Source: an uncultured Lysobacteraceae bacterium (GTDB lineage: Bacteria; Pseudomonadota; Gammaproteobacteria; Xanthomonadales; Xanthomonadaceae). Taken from it: a stretch of DNA of 64,000 nucleotides. The position numbers and the translations under genes are program-made. Where the stretch lies: contig CAKZGB010000013.1 in assembly GCA_936911875.1 (NCBI GenBank), positions 1 through 64,000 of the forward strand, written 5' to 3'. Below, piece by piece: positions 34,522-41,599 of this stretch. How positions within the stretch are numbered: the stretch's first letter is position 1; each line of letters starts with the position of its first letter. The notes under the pieces were generated by a model, which had not been told where the DNA came from, ran no database searches, and was given only the letters and a program-made list of their open reading frames with translations.

Positions 34522-35367
34522 ATGAGCAATTTCACCGCCGGGTTGTATGTCGTCGCCACGCCTATCGGCAATCTCGACGATCTGACCGTGCGGGCGCGGC
34601 AGGTGCTGCAGGCCGCCGACGTGGTCGCTGCCGAGAATCCCACGCATACGCGGGCGCTGCTGGCGCAGTACGGGATCAAGGCGACCTTGACTCCCTTGCA
34701 TCAACACAACGAAGAGCAGCAGGCCGCTCCCTTGTTGGCGCGTGTCGCTGCGGGCGAGGTCGTGGCGCTGGTCTCCGATGCGGGGACGCCGCTGATGAGT
34801 GACCCGGGGTATCGTCTGGTGCGTGCGGCCAAAGAGGCGGGCTTGCCGGTGATTCCGGTGCCGGGTGCGTGCGCTGCCATTGCCGCGTTGTCGGTGGCGG
34901 GTCTGGCCAGTGACCGGTTCGCGTTTGAGGGTTTCTTGCCTGCCAAGTCGAAGGCGCGGCGGGAACGTTTGGCGTCGCTGGCTTCGGAGTCGCGGACGCT
35001 GATTTTTTACGAGTCCACGCACCGTATCGTTGAGTCGCTCGAGGACATGGCCGCTGCGTTCGGGCCTGCGCGCCGCGGTTGTGTGGCGCGTGAGCTGACC
35101 AAGCTGTTCGAGACGGTGAGCACCGCGCCCCTGGAGGCGTTGGTGGCACTCACGCGCGCCGACGCGAATGCGCAGCGCGGTGAGTTCGTGGTGCTGATTG
35201 AGGGCGCGGAGGATGCCGACGGATCAGCCGCCCAACTGCGCGAGGGGCTCCGGGTGCAGGCGTTGCTGAAAGAGCATTTGCCGCCTAGCGCCGCCGCCAA
35301 GCTCGCCGCCGAGATTACCGGGGCCCCGCGCAAGGCGCTGTACAATAATGGGGACGGAGGCAATTAA
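34522..35367 (+). CDS. rsmI: 16S rRNA (cytidine-1402 2'-O)-methyltransferase
   Basis: SAM-dependent methylation of C1402 in the decoding centre. 281 residues; tetrapyrrole-methylase fold with YVVATPIGNLDDLT at the start, VALVSDAGTPLMSDPGY, VPGACAAIAAL and ARELTKLFE. At residues 38-41 it reads ENPT where most homologs have EDTR. The last residues (YNNGDGGN) and stop are supplied by the left arm of the inverted repeat at 35344. The ATG at 34522 is preferred over the TTG one codon earlier. Confidence 0.93.
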   Translation: MSNFTAGLYVVATPIGNLDDLTVRARQVLQAADVVAAENPTHTRALLAQYGIKATLTPLHQHNEEQQAAPLLARVAAGEVVALVSDAGTPLMSDPGYRLVRAAKEAGLPVIPVPGACAAIAALSVAGLASDRFAFEGFLPAKSKARRERLASLASESRTLIFYESTHRIVESLEDMAAAFGPARRGCVARELTKLFETVSTAPLEALVALTRADANAQRGEFVVLIEGAEDADGSAAQLREGLRVQALLKEHLPPSAAAKLAAEITGAPRKALYNNGDGGN

Positions 35368-35468
35368 TTTTTCTTAACAATTGGCGGGGTGGCCGCGGCG
35401 CGTTGCGCCAGCCCAAACCCTACGCTTTCAATTGTTAAGAAAAATTAATTGCCTCCGTCCCCATTATT
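35344..35468. repeat. 40-bp perfect inverted repeat (GGGGACGGAGG type)
   Basis: Arms 35344-35383 and 35429-35468 are exactly complementary over 40 bp. They contain GGGGACGGAGGCAATTAATT and a TTCTTAACAATTG inner end. The 45-base loop holds a second hairpin, GGCGC/GCGCC, at 35397-35409. The element bridges the stop codons of convergent rsmI and the barstar gene, so it likely acts as a two-way terminator. The outer part recurs at 49383-49404. It resembles REP-like dispersed repeats tied to RAYT transposases; that relation is from memory and not tested. Confidence 0.85.
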
Positions 35469-35913
35469 AGTCGTCGTCGGTATCCGGCAACTCGTCGGAA
35501 GGCAACGGCAGGATCGCCCAGAACGGCTTGCCGTCATCGGCCCACAGAAACGCCGCCTCGTTGAGCACGTCGAGCAGCGTGTCGAACTCGTTGGGCTCAG
35601 CCACCCGCAAACCGGATACATGACGAAGGCAGATCAGGTACCCGGACGCCGCCGGCAGCCACGACAGATCGCGCAGCACGTCGGCCAGCCCATCCCAATT
35701 GCCGCCGAACCACGACGGAATCTGCAGACCGGCCGCGAGCCGCTCCATCAGCTCGGCTTTATCCGTCGCCCCCTGCAACGAGATGTCCGCGACTTGGAAC
35801 TCGATCGCGTTGGCGGCAGCGAGCAGAGCAGCGGTGTCGTTCTCGGCAAAGAAATAGGCCCCGGACTGCGCCGGATCTAGCAGGATCGATTGAAGTTCAG
35901 CGCTGGAATTCAT
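35467..35913 (-). CDS. Barstar family ribonuclease inhibitor
   Basis: A 148-residue cytosolic protein with the barstar core KAELMERLAAGLQIPSWFGG and NWDGLADVLRDLSW, where barstar's helix 2 and RNase-contacting Asp lie. The N- and C-terminal extensions are acidic (PDTDDD end). It starts within the stop of the upstream RNase gene (ATGA overlap), so the two are co-translated. Expected role: neutralise the RNase before export. Its last codon adjoins the 40-bp inverted repeat. Confidence 0.88.
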   Translation of the reverse strand: MNSSAELQSILLDPAQSGAYFFAENDTAALLAAANAIEFQVADISLQGATDKAELMERLAAGLQIPSWFGGNWDGLADVLRDLSWLPAASGYLICLRHVSGLRVAEPNEFDTLLDVLNEAAFLWADDGKPFWAILPLPSDELPDTDDD

Positions 35914-36473
35914 GGCACGTCGCGGATGCGCTTAAAGCTGCGGTAGTGATCATCAGTGTAGTAGAACTCGCTGGCCGGTTTCCCACCAGTCACGATGCGC
36001 CGCGCCCCACGGTCATTTTCACCGGGCGTCCGGACCGTGTACTCGCGGTAATACCCACGCGACTGCGACGGCAACAACTGCTCCCGATTCTGAAAGGTCA
36101 CGCCATCGCGCGGATAGTCGAAGGGGCCGCCGGCGCGGATATCGTCCAACACCTCATGCGCCTCCCGCGGCAGGGACGCGACATCGACCGAGTCCAGGCC
36201 CGACGAGTCCGACGACGAGGAGGAGGAGCGAGCTGACCGCGACGCACGCGACGACGACGATTTGGTGCCGGAAGACGAGGAAACCGAAGCTGATGACGAC
36301 GCCGAAGAAACCGACCCATCAGGGGCCGTGGACGTGGTCGCCGAGGCCGAAATCGCGGGCGTGGCACCCGGCAGTCCCCGCCGCTCCGCGAGCGACTGGC
36401 CCGCCCGATGACCCAACTGAAAAATGACTGCCGCCACCAGCGCAAGCAGCAGGACCAGCATAAATTTCCGCAT
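35910..36473 (-). CDS. Secreted barnase-like guanyl-specific ribonuclease
   Basis: A 187-residue protein: an N-terminal hydrophobic signal or anchor (residues 4-20), a long Ser-rich low-complexity linker (about 42-95), then an N1/T1-type RNase domain (about 99-187). Aligned by eye to barnase, E144 (YYREYTV), R159 (RRIV) and H176 (DDHYRSFKRI) match the catalytic Glu, Arg and His, and FQNREQLLP matches the FRNREGRLP loop. Whether it is released or stays tethered is not clear. Directly followed by its barstar. Could serve nutrient RNA scavenging or antagonism. Confidence 0.88.
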   Translation of the reverse strand: MRKFMLVLLLALVAAVIFQLGHRAGQSLAERRGLPGATPAISASATTSTAPDGSVSSASSSASVSSSSGTKSSSSRASRSARSSSSSSDSSGLDSVDVASLPREAHEVLDDIRAGGPFDYPRDGVTFQNREQLLPSQSRGYYREYTVRTPGENDRGARRIVTGGKPASEFYYTDDHYRSFKRIRDVP

Positions 36474-36573
36474 AGAAATGCCCCTTGGCAACATTCACAA
36501 CCGTGACCGGATCCTGACACCTTAGCTCAATTTGAACATTTGGCGCAGCAAAAGATGGTATTTTTACACGGCT

Positions 36574-37377
36574 ATGCGTCTTAAGTATCTGATTCCATTG
36601 GTGATTTTGGCGGCGGGTTGTACGCCGGCGCCGGTTGAGCGGCCCTCGGGCCCCGGCACCGCTACCCATCGCCCGCCCGTGCATCAACAGCCCGGCGAAC
36701 AGAGCCGCCTGTTGGCCGGCCTGACTCGCCTCGCACCCGATGCCGATCCTGAGGTCCTGTCGATGGCTCTGCAGGCGCGCCAATGTGCCATGCGCAACGG
36801 CCAGGTCCGTGCGGACAGCAAGCGACTGGCAGTGATCGATTACTCGCGTCCCTCCAGCCAAAAACGCCTGTGGGTGTTTGACCTGGCGCAGCAACGCCTT
36901 CTGTTCGATGAGTATGTGGCCCACGGTGCCGGTAGCGGCGACAACATGGCGACGCACTTCTCCAACACCAACGATTCGCATCAGAGCTCGCTGGGTCTGT
37001 TCAGTACTGCTGAAACGTATTTCGGCGCGAACGGTTACTCGTTGCGCATGGATGGCCTCGAACCCGGCATCAACGACAACGCCCGCAGCCGCGCCATCGT
37101 GATGCACGGTGCCGACTACGTGAACCCGGTGCTGATCAATACGCAAGGCCGCATCGGTCGCAGCTGGGGTTGCCCGGCCGTGGCGCGCGATGTCGCCAAT
37201 CAGATGATCGACACCCTCAAGGAAGGCAATCTCGTCTACGCCTACTACCCGGACCCGAACTTTGTCCGCAGTTCGCAGATGCTGGATTGCGGTGGCGCGG
37301 CGATTGCCGATCTGGGCCCGGGTTACCGGGGCACGGCACCGGCCGGTTTTGAATCGGGCGTGTCCGCTTCGCCTTGA
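36574..37377 (+). CDS. Murein L,D-transpeptidase catalytic-domain lipoprotein
   Basis: A 267-residue lipoprotein: signal peptide with lipobox LAAGC (Cys16) and a Pro-rich tether, then a YkuD_2-type L,D-transpeptidase domain. Catalytic residues are C200 in GRSWGCPAV and H178 in VMHGADYV. The VIDYSRPSSQKRLWVFDL start is typical of this family. It may cross-link or tailor peptidoglycan in the periplasm. It diverges from the RNase gene, and its last 55 bp overlap the end of the aquaporin gene on the other strand. Confidence 0.88.
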   Translation: MRLKYLIPLVILAAGCTPAPVERPSGPGTATHRPPVHQQPGEQSRLLAGLTRLAPDADPEVLSMALQARQCAMRNGQVRADSKRLAVIDYSRPSSQKRLWVFDLAQQRLLFDEYVAHGAGSGDNMATHFSNTNDSHQSSLGLFSTAETYFGANGYSLRMDGLEPGINDNARSRAIVMHGADYVNPVLINTQGRIGRSWGCPAVARDVANQMIDTLKEGNLVYAYYPDPNFVRSSQMLDCGGAAIADLGPGYRGTAPAGFESGVSASP

Positions 37378-38045
37378 GCCCCGGATCGCGCATCAGTAGT
37401 CCACGACAGTAGCAGGGCCAGCACGCCCATCGCCACGCCAACTCCGATTAGCTGACCCAACACAAATCCGCCAATATCCTGCGGGCGAATGCCGGCAAAG
37501 GTGTCGGTCAGCGATCGTGCCAGCGTCACTGCCGGATTGGCAAACGAGGTGCTCGACGTAAACCAATACGCACCGGTGATGTAGCACGCCACCAGCAGCG
37601 GCACTTTGTCAGGACGATGGCGCACACCCAGGCCGATCGTCAGTAGCAGGCCGGCGGTGGCAATCGCTTCGGACAGGATTTGTGCAGGCCCTTGACGCAC
37701 ATGCGTGCCAACTTGCAGGAACGGCAGCTCGAACATGGCATGCGCAATGATCACGCCCAACACCGCACCAATCACCTGAGCCGCCAGATATTGCACCGCC
37801 TGCACATTACTCAGGCGCCCTTGCAACCGTTCCACCAGCGTTACCGCCGGATTGAAGTGCGCACCCGACAACGGGCCGAGCGTGGTGATCATCACGTACA
37901 GCATCACACCCGTGGCGATGGCATTGGCGAGCAGGGCGACGCCATCGTTGCCCGCAGACAGTCGCTCGGCCATGATGCCCGAGCCCACCACGGTGATGAG
38001 CAGACCGGTGGTGCCGACCAACTCGGCAAACGCACTCCCTCTCAT
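37323..38045 (-). CDS. Aquaporin family channel in arsenic operon (AqpS-like)
   Basis: Major intrinsic protein of 240 residues with six hydrophobic segments and two NPA boxes (GAHFNPAVTL and FANPAVTLARSL). It is the last gene of an overlapping arsR-arsC-arsC-aquaporin operon (4-bp overlap with arsC). In Sinorhizobium meliloti an ars-operon aquaporin, AqpS, lets arsenite made by ArsC leave the cell down its gradient. No ArsB or Acr3 pump is seen here, which fits that scheme. Its substrate is inferred from context. Confidence 0.85.
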   Translation of the reverse strand: MRGSAFAELVGTTGLLITVVGSGIMAERLSAGNDGVALLANAIATGVMLYVMITTLGPLSGAHFNPAVTLVERLQGRLSNVQAVQYLAAQVIGAVLGVIIAHAMFELPFLQVGTHVRQGPAQILSEAIATAGLLLTIGLGVRHRPDKVPLLVACYITGAYWFTSSTSFANPAVTLARSLTDTFAGIRPQDIGGFVLGQLIGVGVAMGVLALLLSWTTDARSGAQGEADTPDSKPAGAVPR

Positions 38046-38425
38046 AGGCTTGCCAGCAATTCTTTGACGCGACGTTCAATGTCATTGCGCACTTCGCGAT
38101 ACGCATCTTCGTCCATATCGCGCGGATCCGGCAGGGCCCAATCTTCGCGGCGCTTTGTGGGCACCCACGGACATGCATCGCCGCAGCCCATCGTCACGAC
38201 CGCGTCGAAGGCGCCTTCGACCTCGTCCAGTGACTTGGATCCGTGCTTGGACAAGTCATAACCCAGCTCACTCATCGCGCGAATGGCGCGTGGATTGATC
38301 GCGCCCGAGGGCCTCGAACCCGCACTGAAACTCTCGACCTGATCGCCGCCGTGGATCTTGGCGAAGGCTTCGGCCATTTGGCTGCGATTGGAATTTTCTA
38401 CGCACACGAACAGCACACGTTTCAT
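38042..38425 (-). CDS. arsC: Arsenate reductase, LMW-phosphatase type (copy 2)
   Basis: A 127-residue thiol-linked arsenate reductase reducing As(V) to As(III). The P-loop CX5R is CVENSNRSQ with nucleophile C8 and R14. The further cysteines C81 and C85 (MGCGDACPWVP) fit the thioredoxin-coupled disulfide cascade, and DPRDMDEDAYREVR follows. It overlaps the upstream arsC by 4 bp and the aquaporin gene by 4 bp. Confidence 0.9.
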   Translation of the reverse strand: MKRVLFVCVENSNRSQMAEAFAKIHGGDQVESFSAGSRPSGAINPRAIRAMSELGYDLSKHGSKSLDEVEGAFDAVVTMGCGDACPWVPTKRREDWALPDPRDMDEDAYREVRNDIERRVKELLASL

Positions 38426-38904
38426 ACCGAAGTCTCCTGAGCGATGTTGCGGGCGGCCTGTTGGCGCGCCAGTCGATCGAGCTGTGCCAGCGGCAGCGCG
38501 GCCAGCAGTTCGATCCGTCGGCGCAGTAGCTGCGAGGCCTTAAAGAATGCCGAAGCATCATCGGGCGTCCTGGCGGGATCGGCAACGCCCCAGTGTGCCA
38601 GTGCAGGCTCACCGGGCCACACCGGGCAGGCTTCGCCAGCGGCATCGTCGCAGACGGTGATGACGAAGTCCATGGTGGGTGCATCGGCGGTGTGGAATTC
38701 ATCCCACGATTTGCTGCGCAGTTCCTTGCTGTAGCCGAACTGCCGAATCAGTTGCTCAGCCAGGGGCTCGACCATGCCGCGCGGCCGGCTGCCGGCACTA
38801 TAGGCGACGAACTTGTCGACGGCGATCGTATTCATGATGGCCTCGGCAATTTGGCTACGCGCCGAGTTCCCAGTGCAGATAAACAGGACGTTATAGCGTT
38901 CCAC
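38422..38904 (-). CDS. Arsenate reductase / LMW-phosphatase family (copy 1)
   Basis: A 160-residue member of the same fold: VLFICTGNSARSQIAEAI gives P-loop CTGNSAR, with VCDDAAGEACPVWPG carrying two further cysteines and DPARTPDD the general-acid Asp region. The extra C-terminal helix distinguishes it from copy 2, so the two may differ in electron donor or substrate. The GTG start shares its G with the arsR stop (TAGTG), with GGAG 9 bp upstream; an upstream ATG would overlap arsR heavily. Confidence 0.87.
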   Translation of the reverse strand: MERYNVLFICTGNSARSQIAEAIMNTIAVDKFVAYSAGSRPRGMVEPLAEQLIRQFGYSKELRSKSWDEFHTADAPTMDFVITVCDDAAGEACPVWPGEPALAHWGVADPARTPDDASAFFKASQLLRRRIELLAALPLAQLDRLARQQAARNIAQETSV

Positions 38905-39272
38905 TAGCGTGAGCTCCGTTTGGATGTGGGCTTGGATTGCGGTTTCGAAGGGGTAGCGGGTGCGCACACAGTCGGAGCGCACAGGGCAGGATCGCGACAG
39001 CAGTTCTCGGTGAGGAAATCCACCAGGGCCGTCATGCGATTGAAGTTGGCGCGCACGCGAATGACGCGTCCGTCGCGCTCGTCCAGTACCAGATCGGCCG
39101 CGCGCAGCAGGTTGAGTTGCGCGGTCAGGGTGGCGGCCGGAATCTTGGCGCGCGCACGAATGCTGCCGACACTCAGGCCCTGCGGCCCGGCAACGACCAA
39201 CATGCGGAAGATCCGCAATCGTGATTCATGGCTCAGGGCATTCAGCAGTTCGACGGCTTTGGCGGTTCTCAT
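38904..39272 (-). CDS. arsR: ArsR family arsenic-responsive repressor
   Basis: Winged-helix repressor of 122 residues, first gene of the ars operon. The HTH core is LNALSHESRLRIFRMLVVAG...IPAATLTAQLNLLRAADLV. A Cys-rich C-terminus (ENCCRDPALCAPTVC) is a plausible As(III) sensor, as in ArsR subtypes with C-terminal cysteine pairs. The ATG at 39272 gives the normal start. A 10-bp inverted repeat directly before the start is the likely operator. Confidence 0.9.
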   Translation of the reverse strand: MRTAKAVELLNALSHESRLRIFRMLVVAGPQGLSVGSIRARAKIPAATLTAQLNLLRAADLVLDERDGRVIRVRANFNRMTALVDFLTENCCRDPALCAPTVCAPATPSKPQSKPTSKRSSR

Positions 39273-39301
39273 AGTTCCATAATTCCAGAAATATGGAACT
39301 A
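39272..39301. promoter_or_regulatory. Probable ArsR operator
   Basis: Perfect dyad TAGTTCCATA/TATGGAACTA (39272-39281 and 39292-39301) with a 10-bp spacer, abutting the arsR start. On the minus strand a TTTACA and an AATTAT 17 bp apart overlap it as a possible weak promoter, with a very short leader. Confidence 0.6.
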
Positions 39302-39311
39302 TGTAAAGAAC

Positions 39312-39337
39312 AAAAAGGACGCCGGGGCGTCCTTTTG
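39312..39337 (-). terminator. Intrinsic terminator of the I78 inhibitor gene
   Basis: Perfect 11-bp stem AAAAGGACGCC/GGCGTCCTTTT (39313-39323, 39326-39336) followed on the minus strand by a run of T. It insulates the upstream lipoprotein gene from the ars operon. Confidence 0.75.
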
Positions 39338-39370
39338 CTGCCTCCGGGGAAGCTACGGGCAACCAGCGGC

Positions 39371-39709
39371 TTAGCCGCAGGTGGTGCGCAGGATCTTGCG
39401 TTCGGCGTTGCTGTTGATGTGCACGTTAACGCGATCGGCGCGGAAATCCTTGGTCACCATGGTGTCCGGCGCAATGACGCGACCGGCGGTGGCGCCGCTC
39501 TCGCGCTTGATGCGGGCCAGCGTTTCAGTGGTGGCGATTTGGCCAACGGCCCAGCCGAGCGTGGTCACGTTGCAGCTGCCGGCAGGCGCCGAAGGACCCG
39601 AGGTGTTGGGGCCAACCGTGCCATCGGGACGAATCACCGCTTGCGGGGCACAGGCAGCCAGAGCCATCGTGCCGGCGGTGGCGAGCGCAATCAGGGCGGA
39701 CTTGTTCAT
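39371..39709 (-). CDS. I78 family peptidase inhibitor lipoprotein
   Basis: A 112-residue lipoprotein (signal peptide, lipobox LAACAPQ) with the I78 inhibitor fold: a cysteine in SCNVTTLGWAVGQ, ETLARIKRESGATAGRVIAPDTMVT and the ending RVNVHINSNAERKILRTTCG. Members inhibit serine proteases; the target here is unknown. The two mature cysteines could form a disulfide. Confidence 0.85.
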   Translation of the reverse strand: MNKSALIALATAGTMALAACAPQAVIRPDGTVGPNTSGPSAPAGSCNVTTLGWAVGQIATTETLARIKRESGATAGRVIAPDTMVTKDFRADRVNVHINSNAERKILRTTCG

Positions 39710-39814
39710 TAGGGGAGCTCTCGCAGGTCAGATGCCACTATTGTAATTCAGGGCCATGTGAAGGCATCTTCGCAAAATGAACTGAGCCGTAATGGGATGC
39801 GGGATAATGGGCGG

Positions 39815-41503
39815 ATGCTGCGACTGACCGATCTCATTCTGCCTCTGAACCATACCGATGCCGAGTTGCGTGCCGCCACCGTGGCCGCGCTCGGAATTCG
39901 TGACGATCAACTGATCTCGCTACAGGTTGCGCGTCGCGGATACGATGCGCGCAAACATGGCGACGTGCGCCTGATTTACGCGCTCGATGTGGACACCACG
40001 GTGCCACCGACGCTAAAGACCAAAGGGCAGCCTTCGTTGCGTTTAGGCGAGGTGCCCAACACCGAGTATCAGTACATCACGCGGCAAGCGCCCAAGGGCA
40101 CGCATCGTCCGGTGGTGATCGGCATGGGTCCGTGCGGACTGTTTGCTGGTCTGGTGCTGGCGCAGATGGGTTTCAACCCGATCATCATTGAGCGCGGTCA
40201 GGCGGTTAAAGAGCGCACCGCATCGACGTGGGGCCTGTGGCGCAAGCGCATTCTGACGCCCGAGTCCAATGTTCAATTTGGCGAAGGCGGTGCCGGCACC
40301 TTCAGTGACGGCAAGTTGTACAGCCAGGTCAGCGACAAGTTTCATCACGGCCGCAAAGTGCTGACCGAATTCGTCGAAGCCGGTGCACCCGATGAGATTC
40401 TGTATGTGAGCAAGCCGCACATCGGTACGTTCCGACTAGTCAGCATGGTGCAGAACATGCGGGCCAAGATCATTGCGCTGGGCGGCGAGGTGCGTTTTGA
40501 TACGCGCGTCGATGATCTGCTGCTCGAGCAACTCGAAGACGGACAGCAACAGATCCGCGGCGTGGTGCTGCAGGACGGTTCCGAAATCCGCACCGATCAC
40601 GTGGTGGTGGCGTTAGGTCACAGTGCCCGCGATACCTTCGACATGTTGTATCGCCGCGGGGTGTACATGGAGGCCAAGCCGTTCTCGGTCGGCTTCCGCA
40701 TTGAGCATCCGCAGTCGATGATCGATCAGGCCCGTTTCGGCGCGCAGGCCGGCCATCCGTTGTTGGGTGCAGCCGACTACAAGCTGGTGCATCACGCCAG
40801 CAACGGTCGAAGTGTCTACAGTTTCTGCATGTGCCCGGGCGGCACGGTGGTTGCTGCGACGTCGGAACCGAACCGCGTCGTGACCAACGGCATGAGTCAG
40901 TATTCGCGCAACGAACGCAACGCGAATGCGGGCATCGTGTGTGGCATTGATCCCGCGGACTACGTACAGGCGTTCAAGGCCGATCGGCCCGAGTTGCCTT
41001 CACATGTGTTCGATAGTGTGGTTGGAGAGGAGCGGGTGCATCCTCTGGCCGGTATCTCGCTGCAGCGCGCGTTGGAGTCGCAGGCCTTTACTGTCGGAGG
41101 CGGCAACTACAATGCACCGGCGCAGTTGATCGGCGATTTTCTGCGCGGCCAACCGTCGTCCGTCCTGGGCGAAGTGGAGCCCTCGTATAAGCCGGGCGTG
41201 ACCTTGGGCTCGCTCGATTCGACGTTGCCAAGCTATGCCATCGAAGCGATTCGCGAATCGCTGCCCGCATTCGGCCGCAAGATCCGCGGCTTTGATCGGG
41301 CCGATGGCGTTCTCACCGGTGTTGAGACTCGCACCTCGTCGCCGCTGCGCATCACGCGCGGTCGTGATTTCCAGTCGCTTAATGTGCGCGGTCTATTTCC
41401 CGCCGGTGAGGGCGCGGGTTATGCCGGTGGCATTCTGAGCGCCGGCATCGATGGCATCAAAGTTGCCGAAGCGATTGCAAGGTCCGCTCTGCGCATCGCG
41501 TAA
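39815..41503 (+). CDS. FAD-dependent dehydrogenase (COG2509 type)
   Basis: A 562-residue NAD(P)/FAD-dependent oxidoreductase. The Rossmann motif is PVVIGMGPCGLFAGLVLAQ near residue 105, preceded by an N-terminal domain (LRLTDLILPLNHTDAELRAA). Other family blocks are FGEGGAGTFSDGKLYSQ, VALGHSARDTF and the C-terminal GLFPAGEGAGYAGGILSAG FAD contact. Substrate unknown. The ATG at 39815 matches the family start. Nothing around it suggests a pathway. Confidence 0.87.
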   Translation: MLRLTDLILPLNHTDAELRAATVAALGIRDDQLISLQVARRGYDARKHGDVRLIYALDVDTTVPPTLKTKGQPSLRLGEVPNTEYQYITRQAPKGTHRPVVIGMGPCGLFAGLVLAQMGFNPIIIERGQAVKERTASTWGLWRKRILTPESNVQFGEGGAGTFSDGKLYSQVSDKFHHGRKVLTEFVEAGAPDEILYVSKPHIGTFRLVSMVQNMRAKIIALGGEVRFDTRVDDLLLEQLEDGQQQIRGVVLQDGSEIRTDHVVVALGHSARDTFDMLYRRGVYMEAKPFSVGFRIEHPQSMIDQARFGAQAGHPLLGAADYKLVHHASNGRSVYSFCMCPGGTVVAATSEPNRVVTNGMSQYSRNERNANAGIVCGIDPADYVQAFKADRPELPSHVFDSVVGEERVHPLAGISLQRALESQAFTVGGGNYNAPAQLIGDFLRGQPSSVLGEVEPSYKPGVTLGSLDSTLPSYAIEAIRESLPAFGRKIRGFDRADGVLTGVETRTSSPLRITRGRDFQSLNVRGLFPAGEGAGYAGGILSAGIDGIKVAEAIARSALRIA

Positions 41504-41599
41504 GCGCAAATCGGTAGCGCCGTGACTTCTGGCACAGGGGTCTACAGCCACTAGCCTCCAGTATAGAAGTTTGTGTCCATAACAAAGGTGCGGTAATTC

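Noticed and set aside
36178..36345. Ser-rich low-complexity stretch in the RNase gene as a sequence artefact
   Set aside because: The frame stays open on both sides and joins a signal segment to an intact RNase domain, as expected of a stalk.
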